DNA of 64,000 nt from Chrysomallon squamiferum. Lineage: Eukaryota; Mollusca; Gastropoda; Neomphalida; Peltospiridae. Of the stretch, positions 51,538 through 60,772 are shown piece after piece (position 1 is the first letter of the stretch; each line of letters begins with the position of its first letter). The notes below the pieces were generated by a model that was not told the DNA's origin, ran no database searches, and worked only from the letters and a program-made list of their open reading frames with translations. The DNA lies in contig CM022679.1 in the NCBI GenBank assembly GCA_012295275.1, positions 20,026,342 to 20,090,341 on the forward strand, written 5' to 3'. A program made the position numbers and the translations under genes.

Positions 51538-54500
51538 CATGGTTACTGTCTTAAAATATCAATTTTATCCTGCAAAGTTGAGAACACTGAGCTGCATATG
51601 ACATTTGACTTGAGTAACCAGTTATTTCTTTTATCCTGTAATTCTAAATATTACAAAAACTAAATGAAATTAACTGTTTAGTTCATCAACTCACCTCTCT
51701 CTAGAAGGAGAAGATTCAAGAATACTGATTTCATTTTTACCTACAGACCTATGTTCTTAAATAACAACAATTTATTTGTTATATTGTAAATGAAAATGGT
51801 TTTCAAAATGGACTTTCAAGATATAACTTTAATTTATGTATCTTTAATTTCTTTTCACCAGCCATACACATGTATTTAAACTTTAAGTATACATACCAGC
51901 ACATGAATGTGTTTGTGTTTTTATATATAAATATATATATATGTAGAAAAACTGAAGATTTTGTTATTATTCAGTATTTTGTAAGTTTCAGGAAGCAAAC
52001 ATTGCATCTGATAGATTAGTTTTGAAAATAATGTGTATATATGGCCTTTGTATTCAATTGTGGTTTTGTTCTTTTTAGATAAGTACTATTTTTTTTTCAC
52101 ACATTAGTGAAAAGAAAGGATTAACATAATTTATAATTTACATTATGGGACACTGTGAATCTGATAAGCTGTTTAATATCATTTTGTTAATCTTGTCTAA
52201 GGGTATATATTTAAGATTGTATTAAGGCACATCATTCCAGTTTAATGATTTTTTATTATGTTAAAAAAAAAAAAAAGGTATTTTTATTTTTATAATTATG
52301 TTTTATAACATATATAGATATATATATTTAATTTGAACTTAAAATCAGATGAAAGGATTTTATCATTTAAAGTAACACAATGTTTTTTAATTTTTCATCA
52401 TAAAATATATTAAAAATTATATTTAAACCAAACAAATTTATTGAATTTAAATTATGTATTTGGTGAAAAGGTTCAAATCTACACATTTTTAAAATCAATA
52501 ACATATTTCATTGGTTAATCTCATACATTTATATTTAAAATTGAATGACAATTCATAATTTTGTATAGGTGTGTGTGTGTGTGTGTGTGTGTAATAAACA
52601 TTTGGTTTAAGTATAATTATTAATAGTCTTTCCTTATTTCCAAATTTTACATGATAAGTATTCAAATATTTTGTTCAAATTATTAATACTGTGTTTAATA
52701 TCTACATTTAACTAGTATTTCTGTTATTTAAAACAGTCTGTTCGAGATTATTATATTATTATTTTAATGATTTAATGAAGCTTTGGTTTGTGCCAAGCAA
52801 AACAGATTGGATCTTAAAGCTGGCCCAGGTGTATGTCACCTATCAAGTTGGTCCTTGTTTATTAATATGTTGCTTAGTTGAGAAAATAGAGAAAAACAAG
52901 CAGTCCATAGGGCATTGCCCTAAGTACTTTTATTTACTATGATGTGAATTCCTAATCCTATAACAAATATTAAAGAACAAAAGTAAAGCTCAAAGTATTT
53001 TGCTGACAAGGTATAAGAACTTTTTATACAGTATAATGTGAATTTATAATAAAAGTAAACAAACAAAAACAATGATCAACATATCCTGTTGACATGGTAT
53101 TGGTTTATTAATTATATAGCATAATGTTAATAATAAATGTAAATGAACAAAAGTAATGCTCAAAGTATTTGGTTGATACATTTTGAATCAATACCAACTA
53201 CAAAGACACAGACATCAGTTTTATAAATAATTTACTTTTATTCATGGAGACAATGATCCTTTGTATTCCAACATGCATTTTAGATGTTTATAAATTTTCA
53301 GGGCAATACTATTATAGAACAATTATCTTAATATGTTTGCCAATGTCAGTTTTGAAAGCTGGCCAAAAAAAATGTATTAAAGAAAATATATGATGTTACA
53401 TTCAAAAAGCCAATGTGTATTTGGCCCTGTTTTATTCACTTTTGATTACAAATGTTTCAAAATGATAAAACTCGCCTGAGAAGAAGAAAAAGGCAAATAT
53501 TTCCTTTTCTACTATGATATCATAGAGAAATTTAAAAAGGATTTCTGTTCACCTAAGGTTATTGCAAATTTGCAATCATTTACTTTATTAAACAATTAAA
53601 AAAAAAAAAAAAATTTAAATGAATTATTGTATAAAATGATAAAATGAAGAAATAGGGACCTATATTATATTGCTATACTTCATTGTTAACAAAGGCTGGT
53701 GCTTTGATAATAACTAATTGAATGGAAGTATATGAAAAGAGCAACTATAAAAAAATAATAATACAAAAATCTAGCTATCCAACAAGCTTAATATTAACTC
53801 TGTAATATGAGAGTTGTGTTTTCAACATCATGTAAACATCTTGTAAACATTCATTACTGTAACGGAATCAATTTGACAGGTGATTAAAAACAAGACAGAA
53901 ATGTATGACAAGAAAATGACAAAAACTGAACATAAAATGTAGTGAATGGTTGAGCTTTTGTTATTGTTAGTTACTGCTTAATCATAGTAAGAAAAAATGT
54001 TAAAAGACACAAAAAATATGTTTAATTACATATAATTTTTGTTTTTTAAATTTAAAGAAATAAAATGAAACTAATAATAACAAAAATATGGAAAAAAGGA
54101 TATACATTTTTTTGTTATTATTTGTTGTTTTTTTAATTAAAGTGCAAAATAACAAGATATTTATATTTTAGAAATTAATGTTGAAACATTTAGCTGTTTC
54201 TTTTCTTTTCTAAAAAATAAACTGAAAAATAACAAATTATCTAAATTTCAGAAATTAATACTGAAACATTTAGAAGCTTTTTATTTTTGCTTTTTCTTTT
54301 TTTTTTTTAAATTATTATAATTTTTTTTAAAGCATACTGTATTTTATTATTCATTAGGTAATTACCATATTAGTAATCCTTTTGAAAATATTAGAAACAC
54401 TGTAAATATATTTTACCAATGAAGAAAGTAAGACAAATTACAATCTATTCAACGACAGAATAAGAAACTGGCACTTAGTCACTGATGATGACTAATTGTG

Positions 54501-56083
54501 AATACTGCATCATGCTTAGCTTGACAAAAAGATATTTGTCATCATCGTAACAATTTTTTTTCCCTAATAAATAAAATAATATTGGAAGCTTTTATTGTCA
54601 GTATTTTTAATTAAATATTTTTTTCTTGTATATGTGTGTTTTTACAGTGGATAATTTTTTCTCTGCTTTATTTATTTATTTATTTATTTATTTGGTACCT
54701 CCAGTTGCCAGAAAAGACAAATAAACTAAAATAATAAAAAATTCCTCTTGGTGTATTTTTCTAATCAGTTTAAACTGATTACTTTATTTATTGGAGGTCA
54801 TTAACAATTAAACACTGGCTGACTGCTCTGAGATGTAATGAACCCTAGACTTTGACTGATATGATATTTTTGTAATGCATGTTTATTTATAAAATCTTCT
54901 TATTACCGTAACAATTCAAAAGAACAATAACAAAAAGTCCAAATGTAATTAAAGCAGTACAATAAATGTAAATATATATTATTAAGATCTATAACATTAT
55001 TATTTTTTTAATAATATAATTAATAGTGGTATATAACTATATGTCAAAAGAAATTAGAATCCAGATTAATCACTGTGATTAGAACAGTATGTAAATAAGA
55101 CAAAAGTAATGAATTTCAAAACTAATCTGCATAATTCAACTTAGTTGTTATTTGTTATTATTATTATTATTATTATTGTTTTTAATATCACAACACATGG
55201 TATTTGATGATTATGGTATAATAAAAAAACATTTCTTTGTTCCTATATGACCTGAGTTGCTGAATAACATTAACAGAATAATGTACCATAAACCAATCTG
55301 TTTTATCAACCTTAAACAAATAATTCTGAAATTAGTATTTAAGTTAAAGAATAAACTAAATTTAAATAAATAAATAATTTATTTTAAAAATTATAAAAAG
55401 GAACATGACTTCAAACAAAAATAACTTTTTATTATTTCAGCATTCAGTTTTAAAGATGTCTTGGATTAATAAGAGTAATAATACTAAAAATACATTTTTA
55501 TAAGTTTACTCTTCATGTATCTTATATTTAATTTGCAAAAAAAAAAAAAAAAAAAAGAAAGAAAGAAAGAAAATTTACTAAAAAAGAAAAATTACCCAAA
55601 ATTAAGCTACGAGTAACTTACTCAGTAAGGAGGACAATTCCAGTTATTATTATTATTTAATTCATTCATTCATTATCTATTTAAATTGCTTTGTACTAAA
55701 TGTTTAACTTTCCTATATCAAATCTTGAAATCAGAATAACGTACTAAGATACTTGTAAAGTAATAACTATGTTAGAATGTTACTATCGTCTAAGATAATC
55801 ATAATGATAATGTAACATTCGACTCATTACATTGTATAACATTAACAACGTTAGCTATTTCTCTTTCATCTTCTGCCAGATCAGAAATTGATTTATAATA
55901 AATAAATAATAATCAAATAAATTCCGAATAAGTTGTTATATTATAAAATCTACAGTACAAAATTACAGCGATATTATTTAAAATATAAATCTGACTTGCC
56001 CAAAAGAGAACGTTGAAAGCAAACATCAAATATTTGATGCAGCAGCTCACTTCGGTGATAGTTCGTCTTCGCCTCATCGGCAT
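45252..56083 (-). CDS. TspanC8-subfamily tetraspanin
   Basis: Four-pass membrane protein. TspanC8 members escort the protease ADAM10 from the ER to the surface and so affect Notch and cadherin shedding (family knowledge). Exons: 56000-56083, 51160-51354, 49112-49186, 48434-48532, 47772-47888, 47216-47266, 45881-45997, 45252-45323; 269 residues, the usual size. All introns are phase 0. Membrane segments are near residues 18-43, 62-82, 94-115 and 230-255. The large loop has the QCCG motif (153-156) and exactly eight cysteines (154, 155, 171, 179, 185, 186, 198, 220), the defining TspanC8 pattern, plus an N-glycosylation sequon at Asn170. Conserved CCIKY near the N-terminus and GCIGSLREN after the second membrane segment fit TSPAN5, TSPAN14 and TSPAN33; I cannot choose an orthologue. 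Intron 1 starts with GC, not GT. The start is MPMRRRRTI, with a second ATG two codons later. Confidence 0.95.
48609..48697. repeat. Composite pentanucleotide microsatellite (AAAAT)n-(AAATT)n
   Basis: About eight AAAAT units (48609-48648) pass without a break into about ten AAATT units (to 48697), in a tetraspanin intron. Confidence 0.95.
51451..51535. repeat. (TA)n(GA)n compound microsatellite
   Basis: About 13 bp of TA followed by 72 bp of perfect GA (51464-51535), roughly 100 bp from tetraspanin exon 2. Confidence 0.97.
52569..52592. repeat. (GT)12 microsatellite
   Basis: Perfect GT run in tetraspanin intron 1. Confidence 0.95.
52939..53190. repeat. Three-copy decayed tandem repeat, period about 90 bp
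   Basis: Copies start near 52939, 53033 and 53121. Each begins ATRATGTGAAT or a variant and contains AACAAAAGTAA, GCTCAAAGTATTT and a GTTGACA-like block. Copies 1 and 3 are most alike; copy 2 has diverged. Confidence 0.7.
54146..54290. repeat. Two-copy tandem repeat, period about 78 bp
   Basis: AAAATAACAA starts both copies (54146 and 54224), followed in each by AGAAATTAAT and TGAAACATTTAG, with a T-rich end. Confidence 0.75.
55537..55572. repeat. Poly(A)-(GAAA)n tract
   Basis: A run of about 20 A followed by four GAAA units. It could be a retroposon tail, but I see no body next to it. Confidence 0.85.
55998..56001 (-). other. Non-canonical GC splice donor of tetraspanin intron 1
   Basis: Exon 1 reads AACGTTCTCTTTTGG|GCAAGT on the minus strand. 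Joining TGG to the acceptor at 51355 (TGTTTTGCAG|ATC) restores FNVLFW|IVGGSLF, which aligns gap-free with TSPAN5 FNVIFW|FLGITFL. The only nearby GT (GGGCAA|GTCAGA) would break the frame. GC donors are a known minor class and usually have otherwise strong consensus, as here. Confidence 0.85.
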
Positions 56084-57306
56084 TTTGCTGAAAACAGTAC
56101 TCTAGATATTTATCATATATAATCCATAGTTTGATTAAAAGTCACAAAAAGCCATGGTTTGGCCAATCTTCAGTCATCAAGACATTCGACAAAATGATAA
56201 ACAAACGTCTTCTAAACAAATCAAACCCTTTCAGAACAACATCAAAAGAAAAATAAAGTAAAAATAGAAATCTGACAAACAACCTTTTCTAGCTCATTTG
56301 GCTTACGCACATTATGTCTAGGTTATGGTTTGGTTTCGTCTTTAGATTATTATTATTATTATTATTTTTTTTTATATATTTTTTATTTCAGTTTAGTCTT
56401 AATTTTTTGGCTTTGATTTGTAATTTTTGTTGTTGCAGTTGTGGTTTTATTTTAAAAATTGCTGCAGTTAGATTATTTACAATACTACTACTACTAATAA
56501 TAATAATAATAAGTACTGGAAATTTAGATGATTTAAATTGGAGTATGCTGGCTATTCCTCGAAATGAATAACCGACTATTCTGCAACTTCTCTTTGAATC
56601 ACGGAATGGAATACAAATGAACTTTCAAATCGTATATCTATTCAGAAATGAGGTTTGCCTGGCTTATATTTGTATCATGCATTAATCTTAAAGGATTTTA
56701 AGATCTTCCTCTTATCTTATAGAAATTTCCCAGATATATATATTTTTTTGTTTTGTTTTAAGTTGTAGATCACACGCTAAAGTAGTTTCATCGTAACATA
56801 ACAGTTTATAATTTCAATTGTAGTTTAATTATAAAAAAATCATTTTATTTCTAAAAAAAAATCCCCCATTCCTTCTTTTATTATTATTATTATTATTTTA
56901 TGTTTTTAAATTCATTTTATAATTTTGTATCATTTCTTTTCAGTTAAACTGTCTTCATTAGGCTTTTTTTTATCTTTTTGAAATTAATTACTTCCGATGT
57001 CATATGTTCTTTGTATAGTATAAATTAACCGTATATGTCAGTTTTCAGGAAATATGAAAATAATATTGACAGAAACAAAGCAATTTAATGCAATTCAAAA
57101 TATTGGAAGTATGAAAAATTAATAAAGAGAAAACAAGAAATAAAGAAATCAACAACGACCATAAAATCACATAGACATGAAAAATATATTTCGATTATTT
57201 ATACTTAGATAATTATATCATTGTGGAAAAAACATTATTGTAATATGTGTGTGTTTATTAAGAAATAAAAGACTCATTGTGTGTTTTATTGTTTCTTGTT
57301 TATTAC
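56084..57306. other. Upstream region of the tetraspanin gene
   Basis: AT-rich DNA with scattered CpGs just upstream of the tetraspanin start codon, presumably including its promoter. An acceptor-like TGTTTTCAG stands immediately before the ATG, so an untranslated exon may lie further upstream. No gene seen. Confidence 0.45.
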
Positions 57307-57363
57307 CTGTACATCCAGTTTCGATGTCGGGATACTCCGTTGCGCAGGCTTCGACGTTTATCC
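57307..57363 (-). other. Orphan candidate exon, 57 nt, phase 1-1
   Basis: Acceptor TTTTTTATCCCCCAG and donor TGTACAG|GTAATA enclose 57 bases with strikingly higher GC and five CpGs, open only in the phase-1 frame that fits its length. That frame reads INVEACATEYPDIETGCT, a polar peptide with two cysteines, as in extracellular modules. I recognise no family and find no partner exons nearby. It lies upstream of the tetraspanin start, so it is not part of that coding sequence as modelled. It may be a lone exon of an unseen minus-strand gene or a fragment of one. Confidence 0.35.
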
Positions 57364-58055
57364 CTGGGGGATAAAAAATAATATAAAAAAAAATATAAAA
57401 AAATAAATAAATAATAATTACAAACAACAAACAAAAAAACCCATGAATTTATTGAAAATAATAATGAACTAAAATAATGTTTAGAATAAAAAGAAAATAA
57501 TGTTGTTGTTGTTGTTTTTTTAAATAAAAAAATAAATTAATATGCCTAACTCTGTGATTAATTTAGCCTTTGGTACAGGAAAGGCGAATAGTTTAGAATT
57601 TAAATTTTATTTTATTTATTTATTGTTTTAATGATCGTTAGCAACAGAATTGGAAGCTATTTTGTTGAGCGTTCTCTCTCGTCAGAAATTTGAATAGCAG
57701 TTTTTATTTCTATATTTGTATTTTTCTTCTCTCTCTCACTCTCTTTTAAAAATATATAATTATAAATAGTTATTAAATAATTTAGATAATCCAGAAGAGC
57801 ATACATAACGTCAAAGAAAAAGTCTTGATGACATTTTATTTAATAAAACAATAATTATCAATATTAACAGATAACAAACACACGCACACACACACACACA
57901 GATATAAATAAACAAAATAACAGAGTAAATATATTTTTACGTGTATAATACGATCAGTGCTATATCTGATTATATTTTCCGATATAAATATATTTAAAGA
58001 GTATACTTTACGATAATTAATTATGACAATAATATAAGTTAAAATAATAATAATA

Positions 58056-58088
<33 letters not shown>

Positions 58089-58785
58089 CCATATTCTTCA
58101 ATTTGATAAACAGTTTATATTATCTTTTTTTCTTTATAATTATTTTACGACGTGAGAGAGAGAGAGTGCCTTGATTTTGTATGGTGTGTGCCTTGAAACT
58201 TTCAAACCTGCCGGCAGTATTTCAAAAGTGGAATATTTATTAGTATTCTGTGGATTTCAAATATTTGTTTTGTGATACGTAAACTGACTTCAAGAAAATC
58301 TATCTTGAATCTTTATTTCACAATCTGGTTTAACTGATACTAAACAGCATAAATTTGGACAGTATTATTTGAACTCGAGTCGAGTTATTTTTATTTTTAA
58401 AATTTGTATAAAACTTTTTTAACGTTTTATTTTTTTTTAAATAAAAAAATATATATATATTTGTAATAATATAACTATGCTTGTACGACCATCTTATTAG
58501 TATTTGTATGTAACTACAAACTATCTAAAACTAGTTCACAGATCAATGACATGATAATGAACTACTGTTAAAATAAAAGGAAACATAATATTCTGTTTTC
58601 AACCGTATGTTGGAGATTATGTACAAAATAATTAGCATTACATCTATAACTATGTTCTCTAGATATATAAACTAATTTCAATAATTCGAGCATAATTAAT
58701 GCATTATACAAACTTTTTATTAATGACATTCATATTATAATATGCCCGTGGTAACGTAAGGCCTGTTTTATCATATTATATATAT
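57364..58785. other. Intergenic, AT-rich
   Basis: No exon recognised. It includes an interrupted (CA)n run near 57884-57900 and an (AAT)n run at 58047-58088. Confidence 0.6.
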
Positions 58786-58791
58786 TTTATT
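58786..58791 (-). terminator. Possible polyadenylation signal of the small ORF
   Basis: AATAAA on the minus strand, 27 bases after the stop codon at 58818. Confidence 0.35.
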
Positions 58792-58817
58792 CGTGCATCG
58801 CTAACACTGAGCATACT

Positions 58818-58925
58818 TTAGTCATTAAGGTAATTTATCTCATATTTTGATAACAATAAAAGTAAATAACAAAGTAAACCGAAGACCAGACCAAGGGATA
58901 AATGGACTACGATATAGAAGCTCAT
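58818..58925 (-). CDS. Candidate small ORF for a 35-residue single-pass membrane peptide
   Basis: An ATG at 58925 opens a 35-codon frame. Residues 3-25 are almost entirely hydrophobic (Val/Leu/Phe/Gly with one Cys), followed by a short charged tail (SKYEINYLND). A possible poly(A) signal follows the stop closely. The DNA from about 58865 to 58990 is GC-richer than its flanks and looks coding or promoter-like. An overlapping frame (58840-58959, 39 residues, starting MKPPSAMGKSR) competes, so which is translated, if either, is unclear. I recognise no homologue. Confidence 0.25.
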   Translation of the reverse strand: MSFYIVVHLSLGLVFGLLCYLLLLLSKYEINYLND

Positions 58926-59409
58926 TTCGACTTTTCCCCATTGCTGACGGCGGCTTCATCCTTGCATCGATTTGTTGTCGTTTGCCTTGGTAATATTTTC
59001 TAATCAATATATTGTGGGTTTTCACTGAAATTTCGTAATAGATGTGCTTTGTATTTCTAAAAAATGTGTAATCTATATTGTATCTAAATACAAACCACAT
59101 CTAACATAATTAGCATTAACGATAAAAGTAATAAATACTAAAAAGTTATTATCAAGAAAGGAATATATTTTTAACGATATATAAAATATTTCAATATGAA
59201 ACCTGAACATACACATAAACATATTTTTTATTTAATCAGTTTGTAAGAAATTATTATAAATACTTTATCTTTAATAATTTCACAAGGATACAAATCAAAA
59301 TAACAAATGTTCATTTTAGCAGATAAAATATTTCTTTAAAATTGTTAGAAAAATATGATTCTTGTATTTGCTTTTATATGTGTGTATGTATGTGTGTATA
59401 CACATAAAC

Positions 59410-59486
<77 letters not shown>

Positions 59487-59503
59487 TAATAATAATAATA
59501 ACA
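59410..59503. repeat. (ATA)n microsatellite, about 94 bp
   Basis: Nearly perfect ATA trinucleotide array with one TGA interruption, about 90 bp before the start codon of the plus-strand gene. Confidence 0.97.
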
Positions 59504-59595
59504 ATTGGTCCTTTAGAAAATAGTCAGCGATGTTCGTGATGTGCTGAACGTGAGTCGGAAATAAACGAGCTTTAAGATAAACCTTGACAGTAAAC
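59504..59595 (+). promoter_or_regulatory. 5' region of the membrane-protein gene
   Basis: About 90 bp with several CpGs between the ATA array and the start codon. It presumably contains the start site and 5' UTR. AAACATGGCTGC across the start resembles a YY1 site, common near starts of housekeeping genes. Confidence 0.35.
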
Positions 59596-60492
59596 ATGGC
59601 TGCTTTCAGCGATTCTCAGAAGCAAAACATGGAAGCAAAAACTGGCGTTTTGCAACAAATAAGAAAATTATCTAAATATGACATATGTTTTAAAATACTG
59701 CCTTCCATTGGAGGATTAAGTTATGAGCTTTTTTCTGCAAATATAATGAATCCCAAAAGTTTTAGATGGTTAGTTTTATTTGAAAGGCACCTTTAAGAAC
59801 ACACTGAGATTTTGGGTTACCGCCTGCGCGTGCGCAATATCTATCTATCGGCATATATTTCATTGTTCATTAACTTAATTGGATGGCGGATGATTTAATA
59901 TGCGATATAACCATCACAAGAATTCGTTCACTTGAAATTAAATAAATAAATAAATAAATAAATAATATAAATTATATATATATGTCAACCAAAAATTATT
60001 AAGTATTTCAGAGGGCACCAAGCTTTCCTAATAATAAAATAAAAATGTAATTTTCATTTTTTCTAAAAGTAAATGCACTGTTTAATGTCAGAATAATGGT
60101 CAGCTACCTGCCATGGAATTAAACTAAATCTCATTTATAGGATTTAAATGTTTTAATCAAATGTATAAATATGTTTTTTTTTTAGGATGTTTGATGACAG
60201 AGATCTAGTTATTGCCAATGTATTGTGGTTTAATGCCCACATTGGAGTTGGACTGTACATGTTTGGACGTCCACATCTTCAAAAGGCATCGACACAGAGG
60301 CGCATACTGTACAGTGTTTTTGGGTCGTTTCTTTTCAACTTTGGTTCTGTTTTGTTTTGGGCCACATGCAAGAGTTTGCTACCAGATAATTCCAACTTGA
60401 GGACAGCTTTGGGATTTGGTTCAGGCTTTATTCTCCTCTATATTGGAAGAGAATATCTGAACTACATTGACAAAACACAGACTTCTGTTTGA
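59596..60492 (+). CDS. Unrecognised small multi-pass membrane protein, 159 aa
   Basis: Two exons, 59596-59768 and 60186-60492, joined in phase 2 (AGATG|GTTAGT and TTTTTTTAG|GATG) across Trp58, giving 159 residues and TGA. The first half is polar to residue 33. Hydrophobic segments follow at about 34-50 (weak), 65-84 (with FNAHIGVGLYMFG), 98-119 and 132-149, so three or four membrane passes are likely; the last ends in REYLNYID. No signal peptide is evident. The start at 59596 (AACATGG) has the better context, but an in-frame ATG four codons earlier at 59584 could add MTVN. The first intron has an NRF1-like site. I do not recognise a family and assign no function; an organelle or ER membrane protein is a guess. 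Confidence 0.88.
59825..59836. promoter_or_regulatory. NRF1-like motif TGCGCGTGCGCA in intron 1
   Basis: The reverse complement TGCGCACGCGCA fits the NRF1 consensus YGCGCAYGCGCR. It sits 57 bases after exon 1 in an otherwise CpG-poor intron. NRF1 is frequent at genes for mitochondrial and housekeeping functions. Confidence 0.5.
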
Positions 60493-60766
60493 TATTTTAA
60501 CATCTATATACAAAGGACTAGTCAATCTGATATACAGCTGTTCATTATATTTGTGTTTCAGTTGTGAAAAACTGTTAAAATTCTTTTGATTGCATTTATA
60601 GTTTTTATTTTTTTATTTGAAGTGAAACCAGTTAGGAAAAAAAAGAAGTTTGTAACTATTGAACAGTGCCTGAACCATACTTCACCTATCCAGAGATTAA
60701 TCCAGACCAGTTTTCCAGCTTTTTATGAATGTTCATTCTTTAGATATATATATGTATTAAAAATTT

Positions 60767-60772
60767 AATAAA
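60767..60772 (+). terminator. Polyadenylation signal AATAAA of the membrane-protein gene
   Basis: Canonical hexamer 275 bases after the stop, followed by the T/G-rich TGGTGTTTTATTTT. Confidence 0.75.

Larger units (their letters stand above)
51355..55999. other. 4.6 kb intron 1 of the tetraspanin gene
   Basis: No exon is recognisable. The intron contains a long TA/GA microsatellite at its 3' end, a (GT)n run, a three-copy tandem repeat at 52939-53190 and a two-copy repeat at 54146-54290, and is otherwise AT-rich. Confidence 0.7.

Noticed and set aside
51419-51601. Plus-strand frame with an Arg-Glu repeat
   Set aside because: Translation of the GA microsatellite.
59316-59597. Minus-strand poly-Leu frame
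   Set aside because: Translation of the ATA microsatellite.
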